A stretch of DNA of 64,000 nucleotides. It comes from Jacaranda mimosifolia (lineage: Eukaryota > Streptophyta > Magnoliopsida > Lamiales > Bignoniaceae). The DNA lies in NCBI GenBank assembly GCA_018894105.1, contig CM032133.1:11236501-11300500 (forward strand), written 5' to 3'. The notes under the pieces were generated by a model. The model was not told where the DNA came from. It saw nothing but the letters and a program-made list of their open reading frames with translations, and searched no databases. Positions 23,931-35,048 of the stretch are shown in pieces; the first letter of the stretch is position 1; each line of letters starts with the position of its first letter. Both the position numbers and the translations under genes were made by a program.

Positions 23931-24519
23931 TAAAGCTAATGCCCCATAGTCCTGAGAACCCATCTTCACAAGATGTCCTTTAAAGACCTTTTGGGTTAGG
24001 GATTTAGTTAGTAGTTTTGCTATATTCTCTTTTGAGACAACTCTTTCCACTCGTATATCGCCTCTACCTATGATCTCCTAGATTAAATGGGATTGCCTCA
24101 AAATGTGCTTGGATAGCTAATGAGATATTGGCTCCCTAGCTTGTGCAACCACACCATTGTTGTCATAGAAGACGACCATAGGCTTAAACATGCTAGGCCC
24201 CACATCCAACTCTTGGATGAAGTTTTTGATCCAAACTCATTCCTTTGCAGCATCTGAAGTTGTAATATATTCTGCCTTAGTTGTGGAATTAGCCCATGGT
24301 ATCTTGTTTAGAACTCTTCCAACTCACCGAGCCGCCATTGAGGCAAAATATAAATCTGGTAGTAGATTTTAGGTTATCTGCATTAGATTGAAAACTTGAA
24401 TTAAAAAACCCCTTGAGTTTCAATTCTCCATTGCCGTAAACCAAAACAAAGTCCTTAATCTTTCTTAAGTACTTAAGGATTGCTTTAATAGCCATCTAGT
24501 GACACTCACTAGGATTGGA
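23931..24519 (-). pseudogene. C1 RNase H domain, broken
   Basis: Copia RNase H degrades the RNA strand during reverse transcription. Minus-strand frames show MAIKAILKYLRKIKDFVLVY and SVSWKSSKQDT (24495-24289), then ERVVSKENIAKLLTKSL and VKMGSQDYGALALGQVGD (24050 to about 23920). These correspond to the beginning and end of the domain. The central part (about 24050-24290) is still recognisable but frame-shifted. Downstream comes the polypurine tract, upstream RT, the normal copia order. Confidence 0.8.
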
Positions 24520-25616
24520 TTGGAAGCAGCTCGTAATACTTAGAGTGTGCACTATATCTAGTCTTGTACACTGAATTGTATATATTATGCTCCCTATAGC
24601 GGATGCATAAGGTATTGGGACATCTTTTGTCTCTCTTTCTCAGTCTTAGGGGCTATAGACTTGGAGAGACGAAGACCATGTCCTATAGGGAGGAATCCTT
24701 TCTTAGATTTTTTTCATATTAAATCATTTTAGTATTTTGTCAATGTACATGGTTTGGGATAGCCCCAGCATCCTTTTCAATCTATATCTATAGATATGTA
24801 TTCCTAACACGTATGATGCTTCTCCTAAATCCTTCATGGAGAATTGAGTAGATAACCATGCTTTAGTATGCTCTAACATTCTTAGCTCATTCCCAATGAA
24901 AAGGATGTCATCGATATAAAGCACAACAAATTGTACCCTATTTCCACTAACCTTCTTGTACACATATATAGATCTCTCAAGTGTGCAAACCTTTTTTCCA
25001 CTCCCTTTAGATGTATAGATTTCTTTTTCAATGTTCCTATTGTGGAAAACGGTTTTCACATCCATTTAGCTATCTCATAATTGTAATATACGGCTATGGC
25101 AAGTAAAATCTGAATGGACCAAGACATTGCGACTGATGAAAAGGTTTCCTCAAAATCAATACTGGGTCTCTGAGTATAACCTTTTGCCACTAGTCATATC
25201 TTAAAGGTCATTACCTCTTCAGCTCCTAACTTTCGCTTATAGATCTACTTGCAACCAATGGGAACTATTCCCTCCGGTGGATCTACCAAAGTCCATACTT
25301 TGTTGGTGTACATGGAGTCCATTTTGGATTTCATGGTGTCAAGCTAATGTCCCAAGTTTATGTCCAACATAGCTTCCTTATAGGCCTTCAAATCGCTATC
25401 CGATTGGCCCATCTCATGAAAAAATTCGAACCTTTTAGGTTGCTTCTTGTTTTGGTCTAACCTTCTTAGAGGCTGTATGCAAGGCTCTCTCTTTATGTCC
25501 ACTGCTTGTGGGATTTGATGATCATCTCAAACTTCATCAAGTTCAACAATAACACCCTTTTTATCCAATAGAAATTCCTTTTCCAAAAAGTAGGTGTTCC
25601 TTGAAACAAACACCTT
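24520..25616 (-). pseudogene. C1 reverse transcriptase and upstream linker, broken, with an internal deletion
   Basis: The frame at 25065-24724 holds FVVLYIDDILFIGN with the catalytic YIDD, then SMKDLGEASYVLGIHIYR. Upstream, at 25400-25080, decayed linker and RT start are visible (KVWTLVDPPEG-like, ILLAIAVYYNYEI). Compared with C5 (59280-59530) and C2, the stretch between KVCTLERSIY and VYKKVSGN lacks some 30-40 residues, in frame, which removes part of the polymerase core. An in-frame stop sits in the linker near 25245. The protein would be inactive. Confidence 0.8.
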
Positions 25617-26455
25617 TTATTCCAAGGGATCATAAAAGTAATAACCCATAGACTCTCTCGGGTATCCCACAAACTTGCGCAAGATAGATCTACTATCCAA
25701 CTTGTCTCCCACTAACCACTTGACGTAAGCGGAAGACCTCCAAACCTTTAAATAATGGTAAGGTGATGCTTTGAGGGTACTACATTTAGTAGCCTCGCTG
25801 CCGTCTCTAAGATGTTTCCCTAAAAGGATATAGGCACATTGAAGAAGCTCATCATGGAATGTACCATATCTAATAAGGTGCAATTTCTTCTCTGAGCTAC
25901 TCTATTGTGTTGGGGTGTGCAAGGTGGAGTCCGTTGAGAGATAATCTCATTCTCTTTTAGATAATCCAAGAATTCGATACTTATGTATTCTTCTCATCGA
26001 TCTGAATAAAGAGCTTTAATACTAAGTCCCTTTTGCTTTTCTACTTCATACCAATACTCATTGAACTTTTCAAAGGCTTCGAATTTGTACTTCATAAGAT
26101 ACATGTGTCCAAGCCGAGTGTGATCATTGGTGAAGGTTATGAAGTAAGAATAGCCTCCTCTCGCACTAACTCATAGTGGGCCACAAATATCTATATGGAT
26201 CAAACCTAAATAACTTGTGGTTTGCTCTGATTATCCTACAGAATGAGCCTTGGTCATTTTTCCCTTCAAATAAGACTCACAAGTAGGAAGTTCCACAATG
26301 CCATTAACATTTAGTGCTTTGAGAGATTATAGCTTGTTCATACTATTTTTAGAGATATGCCCAAGTCTTGTATGCCATAAGATGCAATCTTCTTGGGTAT
26401 CTAACTTTCTTTTACTTGATTGAATGTGTATCAATGAAGGTTGAGAATCTAATAT
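25617..26455 (-). pseudogene. C1 GAG-pre-integrase and integrase, broken
   Basis: The minus strand near 26400-26240 reads as a GAG-pre-integrase domain, homologous to the C0 piece at 40455-40640. The integrase core (about 26220-25890) is broken by stops. The C-terminal part at 25883-25617 reads KASPYHYLKVWRSSAYVKWL, then DKLDSRSILRKFVGYPRES and YYFYDP, the usual region after the catalytic core. I could not trace all three catalytic acidic residues in one frame. Confidence 0.75.
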
Positions 26456-26827
26456 TTACAATCCATTATTTAATGCACCTTGTGAAATTAAAGAACCATT
26501 CTTTAATGATTTCAACTTCCCACTAGATATAGAAAAATAAAGTCCTTTAATATCCAATTCGGGAATTAAAATAATATTCTTTACAAGATTTGATGCATAG
26601 AAACATGGATCAAGTATAATCATAGAATTCCCCAAGTCTAACTTGATAACACCTTGGACCATGGTGGCAACTCTTGCTCTATTTCCTAGGCAAATGATCA
26701 TATCCTCTTCATTGAGACTCTTCATTCTTTTCATTCCCTGTAACGAATTATAAAGGTGAAAGCCACATTCGGTATCAAATAGCTGTAAGGAAGAAATAGT
26801 TGTCAAGTGCACTTCAATGAAGTGCAT
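26456..26827 (-). pseudogene. C1 protease region, active site lost
   Basis: An open frame of 123 codons: HFIEVHLTTISSLQLFDTECG, then NSLQGMKRMKSLNEEDMI and GVIKLDLGNSMIILDP, ending SQGALNNGL. It corresponds to the copia aspartic protease and following region. The catalytic Asp-Thr/Ser-Gly reads Asp-Thr-Glu (DTECG), so the glycine is replaced. The frame ends at a stop at the boundary with the GAG-pre-integrase domain. Confidence 0.75.
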
Positions 26828-27654
26828 ACCCTTCTCAAGGGTTGCAAGATAAGCTTTGCAATTTCTTCTCCAATGCCCTTTTTCGCCATAATGGAAACAT
26901 GTAGCATCTGTTTTAGCCTCTTTCTTTTTCTTAACTGCCTCGAACTTTTCAAGGGTTGCTTGCCTTTCAAATTAGAACTTTTCTTCTTCTTACCTACCTT
27001 TCTAAGACCCCTATGGCCCTTTGACTTGGAGGAGGATGCAAGCATAAGAGGCTTATCCTTTTTCATCGTTGCCTCGGCGGTTACCAATATGTTCACCAAT
27101 TCGTTAATCATCACTTCTTGCTTGAACATGTTAAAGTTCATAACGAATTGGTCGAACGAGCTTAACAATGATTGTAGGATCAAATCCACATAGAGTTCAT
27201 TGTCCACTATCACATCAAGTTGGCCAACCTTTTCAATAAGCCCAATCATCTTGATCCTGTGGTCATAGACACTTATGCCCTCAGTCATTCAAGACCTAAA
27301 GAGCTCCTTGGATAAAACGAACCTTTCATGTCTAGTTTGGATTCCATACAACTCTTGTAGGTGTGCATAGATGTCACTAGCATGCTTCATGTGCTCATGA
27401 GTCTTTTGCAACTCATTAGTCAAAAATGCCATCATGAGACACCTTGTTTGTAGATCATTATCCACAAACTTTGTGAACAATTCATAGGCCTCATTGGTGG
27501 CGTCATCGCCAATGGTATCCAATGAACTTTGATCAAGAACATAAGTGCTCTTTTTGGAATCAAGCACTATTTTGATGTTTCTAATCCAATCGTGAAAATT
27601 GGGCCTGGCGAGTTTATTGGTTTCCAAAATTATTGTGAGTGGATTCTTAGCCAT
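26803..27654 (-). pseudogene. C1 gag, with one in-frame stop and a later frameshift
   Basis: Capsid protein of the copia element. It begins MAKNPLTIILETNKLARPN at 27654 and contains WIRNIKIVLDSKKSTYVLDQ and MMAFLTNELQKTHEHMKHAS. It stops at 27289-27291 and resumes in the same frame (MTEGISVYDHRIKMIGLIEK, then LILQSLLSSFDQFVMNFNM). A lysine-rich linker follows (about 27060-26930). The zinc knuckle (about 26905-26865) lies in another frame, CFHYGEKGHWRRNC, with the second cysteine changed to tyrosine. It resembles the retrotransposon gag family of plant copia elements. Confidence 0.85.
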
Positions 27655-28564
27655 GTTGTGTTTGAAGATTTCAAAAATCTACAAAAAATGATAAAAAAGA
27701 ATATAATCATGTGATTGAATATAGATATTTGAAAACATGTTTATGGTCTTTCAAGCATGTTCTTCTCCCACTATTTTATCAAATCCTTCATCCCCTAGAA
27801 GAATTCGGGAAATCATATTTCCTATTGAGAATCAAGACCCTAAGGACCTGTAAGTGGACTCCTGTGACCAAATTCCATCTACAAACAATTGAAAGGTAAG
27901 CAACATTTAATAATTGCATTATATGCAACCCTTGATATATTTTGCGTCACTCTTCATGTAGATCCCCGTGATTGGATGACCTTTACATTACTAGGTGTTA
28001 AGTCGGACCTACCAATCAAACTTTGATTCGAAACCGCTCCATGACATCCCCGTGACAGAAGCCTCAAATCAAAGGTGCATCGTATGCTAAGTATATGGTC
28101 ACAACTTTCCACCTATGTGCAACCCACATGACCAAATGCCATCACACAAAGAAGGTAACGTCTTCGTGCCATATACTATTGGTAGAAGGCATGGATTAAT
28201 TAAAACTCCTTTTAATTTGTCTTCATCTTGATTTAATATTTTGAAAGCACTTAGACATTCTAAGTGGAAGGTTTTATCTTGCTTGCCAAGATCTCACCAA
28301 TTTTATCTTATTTAGGTTTTCTATATCCTAATCCATGCATCACATACATCAATAGGATATAAAAAGCATAAATAAGTAAATGCGTCTAGCATGCTCCAAG
28401 GGTGGAATGACCATGAGCCTAACCAAGTAGGGCACTTAGAGCTATATGTACACCACATGGTTGATTTTAAGTGGGTGGATTAAATCTAACTATTACATAA
28501 ATGTATCACCATACATTATGGGTCTTCATGCCTCCAATGGTCTTCTTTACTCCTTGTAATATTT
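27655..28564 (-). mobile_element. C1 leader, gag-proximal part
   Basis: Untranslated sequence between the C2 insertion point and gag. It matches the C5 leader at 58020-58200 (in opposite orientation) and the C0 leader at 20271-20495. With 37213-38270 it makes a leader of about 1.96 kb. No frame of note. Confidence 0.8.
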
Positions 28565-30765
28565 TGAAGTCACATGTAGCACTAGGATCCAGTTATCAAA
28601 GCTTAAAAATGCTAAATAACTAGGTTACATATGAAACCAAGTGTCTAAAGATGCCACATATTTAGATTTGGAAGTAGAGTTACCTTGATTTTTCAGAAAA
28701 ACAAAGTAAGATGAAAGAAGATCTCAACTCCTTGAAAACTGTCTTTCAGCGGCACAGCAGAATCCGAGAAACTTTCACCCGACCAAATGAACTCTAATTT
28801 CAGTGAAATTTGAACAAAAAGAACACTAATTCCTTTATGTATCTCCAGTAAAAAAATCAGCTCAAAAAGAAATCAGAAAGACCTCAAAAGGTCGCTCCAA
28901 AGTCACTACCCAAAATAGAGGATTTCCAAAGGCTAGCAATCCAATTGTCTCGCCTCTAATGTTAAGATCCACACACCAATTCACAATCCTTTTATTTTCA
29001 ATATTATCTGGAGAATAAAGAGAAGAAATGCTTGGATGAAGGCTTGATTTAGAGGTAGGAGATGAAGAGAAGTGAAGCTTCAACACATGAGGCAACACTT
29101 GAGAATTGGAGGAAAAATGAGAGAATCTAATTCTTGCTTTCAAATTGCATGTCACCGCCCCCTTCGTACTCTATATCTATATATAAAGGGAGGATGGTGG
29201 CATCACACCTTCCTCAAGGTGGCCGCCCACTTGCTCTTGCAAGTTGGCATGGGAATTTGAATTTCATTTGGAATCTGAATTTCATCTCATGAAATGTCAT
29301 CAAAATAAATTCTAATTCACATCAAATGAACATTTCATTTGAATTTTTCCTCCAAAATTAATTCTTTATTTTAATTAAATTAAACACTTTAATTTAATTA
29401 ATAATTCTTGACTTAACTCTTTAAGTCAATTTGCTTAACTCCTTAAGTTAGCTTGACCAATTGATAGTCATATGGCACCAAATAATTAACTCCTTAATTA
29501 ATTGATCTTAATTTAACTCCTTAAATTAACTAGATCAATTTAACAATTAAATTGATCAAGCCAAAATAACTACAACACGCACAATCGATCAACCTCCAAA
29601 ATTGGTCATGTAGGAGTTTTTCTAACTCTTAGAAAATTCCCTTTCATCAATTAGGATTTATAATTGGCTTTTGTGTGTGACCCATTAAGTTCTACCATTC
29701 ATTGGGGATAGGCTCACAGCTCTTTGTGACTTAAAGAATATCATATATTCACATTAGTTTAAAATTAGTTTAAACTCCTTTAAACTATTGACTCAATTTA
29801 ATTAATCTCTATTAATTGTAGAGTGCCCAATCTTCATGGTCGATGTCCAACCTCAAGTCTATGGAGCCCAACTAATTGGCCGAAATGAATGCTTTTGGAG
29901 AACTATTCTAGCTTTACACGTTCCATGCAAATACGATCATTTCGTCTCCTACCTCCCAAAAGAGGACTAGGACAAGATATTTGTCGGTTCCATAATAGCT
30001 TCGATACTATGTTTCTATTCCCTTTATAACCTTATCTTTGGAAAACTCATTTTCCAATTTATCATACTACCTTGTGCAAGGGTTTCTTAGAATTGATCAT
30101 TATAGAATACATAGGAGATGTACTCATCCTTCACAATGACAAGGAGTAGGATCCCATCTTGGACCTCACAAACCTCCATGTCTAAGCAGCTCATGCCCAA
30201 TCTCCACCTGAACAACCCGCTATGTGGCCTGGAAAGTGTCAAAGCATGAGGACCTAAACACAAGGTTACTATAGATCCTCAGGTTAAAGGACTAATTATA
30301 TTCACTAGCGTAAGCTGGAGAACTTCGCCACTACCGACTTGCCACTACGGCTATCTAGTGGATTCTCTGGGCGGGCCTTCAGTGCTTTGTTCTCTAACAA
30401 GTACCCACTAGCAGGCACCCATATCTCATATGGCATTGCTTATGAAACGAAGTAACATTCAACCTTTGGATTTATGCATCGTTAGTGCAAGTCTATCCGG
30501 ATCTTAGATGCCCTGTTTAATAAGATCCTATGACTTGGAAGATTTAAGATCACGACTGTGTAAGACTTGTTTCATGATCATCGCCAAGTGTACTGACCAA
30601 GTCCTGCAGTCTTGTGTGATCTAAGGGATTCAACCAAATGCAAATAAAGTAATTATAAGCATAAGATAAGATGACCATTTAAAAAATATCATTCAACCAA
30701 GATTGTATCATTAGTGAAATAGTTTACAAGCCAATCTAATTGGCTTGTGGGGCACTATTCCAACA
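28565..30765 (-). mobile_element. C2 3' LTR
   Basis: On the minus strand it starts TGTTGGAATAGTGCCCCACA at 30765 after a polypurine tract (30780-30766) and ends CATGTGACTTCA at 28565. Length is 2201 bp. Short frames at 28862-29260 fall inside it. Confidence 0.9.
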
Positions 30766-30914
30766 ATCTCTCACTTGCCCAAAAGCCAATTCCCCATAGT
30801 CTTAAGACCTATCTTCTCAAGATTTCCTTCAAATACCTTTTGCAATAAGGGTTCAATCAGTGCATCTACTATATTATCTTTCGAGGCAACTCTCTCCACA
30901 CGGATGTCGCCTCT
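30766..30914 (-). pseudogene. C2 RNase H C-terminal tail and polypurine tract
   Basis: Minus-strand sequence matching the end of the copia polyprotein (C5 homologue at 60375-60505), ending in a polypurine tract GGGCAAGTGAGAGAT at 30780-30766. It is separated from the rest of C2 RNase H by the S3 LTR. At the break, CCTCT (30910-30914) is duplicated at 33143-33147. Confidence 0.8.
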
Positions 30915-33142
30915 TGAAGGCTAGAGTAGCATTAGGATCCAAAAATCAACATTCATAATCATGAAATAAATTGAGCTACTTGAGCTCCAAAGGATCTAGA
31001 CATGCTATAGATTTGGATTAGGATGAACAATTACTTCTTGTAGCTCCAAATCAAGAAGAAGATCAGCTATCTCTCATGAGTCCAGAAACTGTCTGGATCT
31101 GGCACAGCGGAAGGATGACAACAATTGTCTAGGCTAAACTACTCCAAAATTCAAGAAATTAAATTTAGAACACCTCCACACATAGGGGAAGCTATTGTGA
31201 AAAAATTTAGCCAAAAATAGTTATGGATCGCTCATAAAAATTCGCCAACCAGAAGCTATTGCAGGTGGATCTCCAAAACCGAGCAAGTTAATCGCCTTGC
31301 CTCTATTGGAACGATCCACAAACCAAACAATCTTCCAATTTCCACTCACTAGAAGCTGGAGTTAAAGAGGAGAAAATGAGGTAGAGGAGGCCGATTTTCA
31401 GGTTGGGAAGAAGAAGGAATGCAAAACTTCAACTCATGATGCAATGCATGGAGAGAGAGATTTTGGAGGGAATGCAAGAATCTAATTCTCACACTTTTTA
31501 GCAGCTAATTTTTTGAATTTTGCATCCATTATATATCTATATAGAGAGGGTGGAAGGTGTGATTCCATTCCTCAAGGTGACCGCCCAAGTGGCATACCAA
31601 GTTGGCAAAATTCAAATTCAAGTCTTACTTGAATTTCAAGTGGATTTCAATTTCATTTGGAATCTAATTCCAAATTGATTAAGATGCTAATTTAAATGAA
31701 CACTTAATTTAAATTTTCCCTCCAAAAAATATTCTTTCCATTAATTAAATTAAACACTTTAATGTAATTAATTAATCTTTGATTTAACTCTTAAATCAAA
31801 CAAGCTTAACTCTTAAGCTTAAGTTAGTCAACTTAACTCTTTAAGTCAATTTGTCCAATTGATGGTCAATATGGTACCAAATAATTAACTTCCTAATTAT
31901 TGGTCTAATTTAATTCTTAAATTAGTTGATTAATTTAACACTTAAATTAATCAATCCAAAATTGATCATTAGATTGGAACCTTGAAAATCGGTCACCAAA
32001 AGGTGAATTTTCCAACACTTGGAAAATTGCTATACCAATTTCGGAATCTATTTGGCTTTTGTGTGTGACCCAATAGATTTTACCATTTATTGGACATGGG
32101 CTCACAATTCTTTGTGACTTTTGAATATCTTATATTAATTTTAGTTTAAAACTCCTTTTAAACTAATCAACTCAATTTAATTAATCTCATTAATTGAAGA
32201 GTATCCAATCTCCATGGTCGATGTCCAACCTCAAGCCCATGGAGCCCAACTAATTGGCCAAAATAAATATTCTGGAGAACTATCATACAGAGCACGTACC
32301 ATGCAAATACTATCCTTCCGTCTCTTATTTCCCAAAAGAGGCCTAGGGCAAAATATTTGTCGGCTCCCTAACAGCCTTAATACTATGTCTTTATTCTCAA
32401 TGTTCAATTCCCTTATGTGACCTCTCCTTTGGAAAACTCTGTTTCCAAATTATCACACCACTTTGCGCAAGGATTTCTTAGGATTGATCATTATAGAACA
32501 CATAGGACATGCACTCGCCCTTCACAAAAGCGAGGAGTCAGATTCCATTTTGGATCTCACAAACCTCCATGCCAAGTAGCTCATACCCAACCTCAAATCG
32601 AAAACCCACTAAATGGTCAAGGAAGAGTCAAAGCATAAGGACCGGACACAAGGTTACTAAGGATCATCAGGTCAGAGGACTAATAATATGCACTAGCATA
32701 AGTGGGAGAATCGATCACTATCGACTTGCCACTGCAACTATCTAGTTGATTCTTCGGAAGGTCTTCAGTGCCTTGTTCTCTAACAAGCACCCACTAACAT
32801 GCATCCGTATCTCATACAGATTGCTCATGGAATAGAGCAATATCCAACTCTGGGATTTATGCATCGTTAGCACAAGTCTATCCGGATCTTAGATGCCCCA
32901 TCTTGTAAGATCCTATGACTTCAAAGATTTGAGATCACGATCGTGTAAGACTTATTCCATGGTCATCAAACTAAGTCCCGTAGTTGTGCATGATCTAAGG
33001 GATCCATCTAAATGCAAGTGAAGAAATATGAAGCATGATATGAAGATAGCCATGTAAAGAATATCATTCAACCAATATTGTTTTACAAGGAAATAGCTTT
33101 TACAAGGCCAATCCAATTGGCTTGCCGAGCACTTTTCCAACA
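30915..33142 (-). mobile_element. Solo copia LTR S3 with perfect target-site duplication
   Basis: On the minus strand it starts TGTTGGAAAAGTGCTCGGC at 33142 and ends CTCTAGCCTTCA at 30915, length 2228 bp. CCTCT occurs directly on both sides. The two halves of the C2 RNase H join without a gap across it, as C5 at 60366-60390 shows. A solo LTR normally arises when the two LTRs of one element recombine and delete the interior. It is the deepest element of stack 1. Confidence 0.92.
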
Positions 33143-33640
33143 CCTCTATCAATGATCTACTTGATCAAATGATATCACCTCAAAATATTCTTGGATAGCT
33201 AATGAGATCTTAGCTCTTTAGCTTGCGCTATCACCCTATTGTTGTCACAAAAGACAACCACTAGCTCAGCAATGCGAGGCACTATATCCAACTCTTAGAT
33301 GAAGGTTTTCATGCAAACACCTTCCTTTGCAGCTTCCACAGGTGCAATGTATTCTGCCTCTGTGTTTAAATCATCCGTGATGTCATGTTTGGAACTCTTC
33401 CAACTCACCACACCGCCATTGAGGCAAAATATAAATCCAAAAGTGAATTTTAGGTCGTCTACATCAGATTGGAAACTAAAATCCAAAAACCCCTTGAGTT
33501 TAAATTCTCCATTGCCATATACCAAAAGTACATCTTTAGTCCTTCTCAAGTACTTAAGGATTGTTTTAATGGCCATCCAGTGACTTTCACCGGGATTGGA
33601 TTGGAAACAGCTCATAACTCTTAGAATGCATGCCACATTT
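33143..33640 (-). pseudogene. C2 RNase H, main part
   Basis: The frame at 33636-33295 holds SHWMAIKTILKYLRRTKDVL, then FIFCLNGGVVSWKSSKHDIT and TEAEYIAPVEAAKEG, the central part of copia RNase H with its TEAEY motif. It continues in another frame toward 33148 (DNN and HLIK-like words) and is cut by S3. The N-terminal side joins RT. Confidence 0.82.
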
Positions 33641-34740
33641 GGTCTTGCACATTGAACGGCAATATTATGCTCCCAATGGTGGACGCATAAGGTATATGGG
33701 ACATTCTCTGTCTCTCATCGTCAGTCTCAGGGGCCATAAACTTGGAGAGAAGAATGCTATCTCCTACAGGGATGAATCCCCTCTTGGATTATTCTATACT
33801 GAACCTTTTTAGTATCTTGTCAATGTATGGGATTTGGGAAAGCCCCAGCATCCTTCTTTGAACTACCTCTATATATGCGTATTCCAAATACGTAGGATGT
33901 TTCTTCCAAGTCCTTCATAAAGAATTTAGTAGATAACCATGCTTTAGTACATTCTAACATTTCTCTCTCATTCCCGATTAGAAGAGTGTCATCAACATAA
34001 AGCACAATAAATTGAATGCTACTCCTATTAGCCTTCTTGTACACATAAAGTTCATGCACATTTTTGATAAAGCTAAACAATTTGACTGTCTTATCAAAAT
34101 GTATGTTCCAACTTTAGGACGCCTGTTTGAGTCCATTAATAGATCTCTAGAGTTTGCAAATCTTTTGCTCACTCCTTTTGGATGTAAAATATTGAGGTTG
34201 CTCCATGTAAATTTCTTTTTTAATGTTTCCACTAGGGAAAGCAGTTTTCACATCCATTTGCCATATCTCATAGCAATAATATGCTGCTATGGCAAGCAAA
34301 ATCTAAATAGACTTAGGCATTGCAATTGGTGAAAAGGTTTCCTCGAAATTGATATCGAGTCTTTGAATGTAATCTTTTTGCCACTAGTCATACCTTAAAG
34401 GTTATTACCTCTCCATCAACTCCTAACTTTCACGTATAGATCTACTTGCAACCAATGAGAACTATTCCTTTTGGTGGATCTACCAAAGTCCATACTTTGT
34501 TGAAGTACATGGAGTCCATTTTGAATTTCATGGCATCTAGCCAATGTGTCGAGTCTATATCCAACATAGATTCCTCATAGGTCTTCGGATCGCTCTCTGA
34601 TTGGCCTGTCTCACAAAGAAATTCAAACATTTTGGGTTGTTTCTTAATTCTGTCCGACCTTCTTAGAGTTTGTGTGTTCGGCTCTTTATGTTCATTTGTT
34701 TCCACCACTTGTGGGATTTGAGGATCATCTGAACTTTATC
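33641..34740 (-). pseudogene. C2 reverse transcriptase with linker, broken
   Basis: The frame at 34708-34442 gives the linker and RT start (LRRSDRIKKQPKMFEFL, then WLDAMKFKMDSMYFNKVWTL). The frame at 34080-33820 gives FSFIKNVHELYVYKKANRSS, then YVDDTLLIGN with the YVDD active site intact, and FFMKDLEETSYVFGIRIYRG. Between them the sequence is frame-shifted but contains words matching C5 RT at 59345-59400. Several stops rule out function. Confidence 0.82.
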
Positions 34741-35048
34741 AAGTTCAACAACAATGCCATTTCTATCGAATAGAATTTCCTTTTCAAAAAGTGGGTGTTT
34801 CTCTAAACAAGCACACCTTTTGTTCCGAGGGATCATAAAAGTAATAACCCAAAGGCTCTCTTAGGTATCCCACAAACTTGCACACTATGGATCTACTATC
34901 CAATTTGTCTCCCACTAACCACTTAACATAAGCGGGAGACCCCAAAACCTTAAGATAATGGTAAGTGGGTGCTTTGCCAAACCACATCTCATGCGGCATT
35001 TTTTGCACCGATTTTGAAGGTACTACATTTAGTTACTTCGCCGCCTTA
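34741..35048 (-). pseudogene. C2 integrase C-terminal part, fused directly to the 5' LTR
   Basis: The frame at 35008-34784 reads MQKMPHEMWFGKAPTYHYLK, then WLVGDKLDSRSIVCKFVGYL and YYFYDPSEQKV. It corresponds to the region after the integrase core, also seen in C1 at 25883-25617 and C0 near 63640-63750. Its upstream end meets the LTR at 35049, so everything from primer-binding site to integrase core is deleted. Confidence 0.8.

Noticed and set aside
26807..27193. Plus-strand frame of 128 codons
   Set aside because: It is antisense to the C1 gag, whose minus-strand protein is clearly recognisable.
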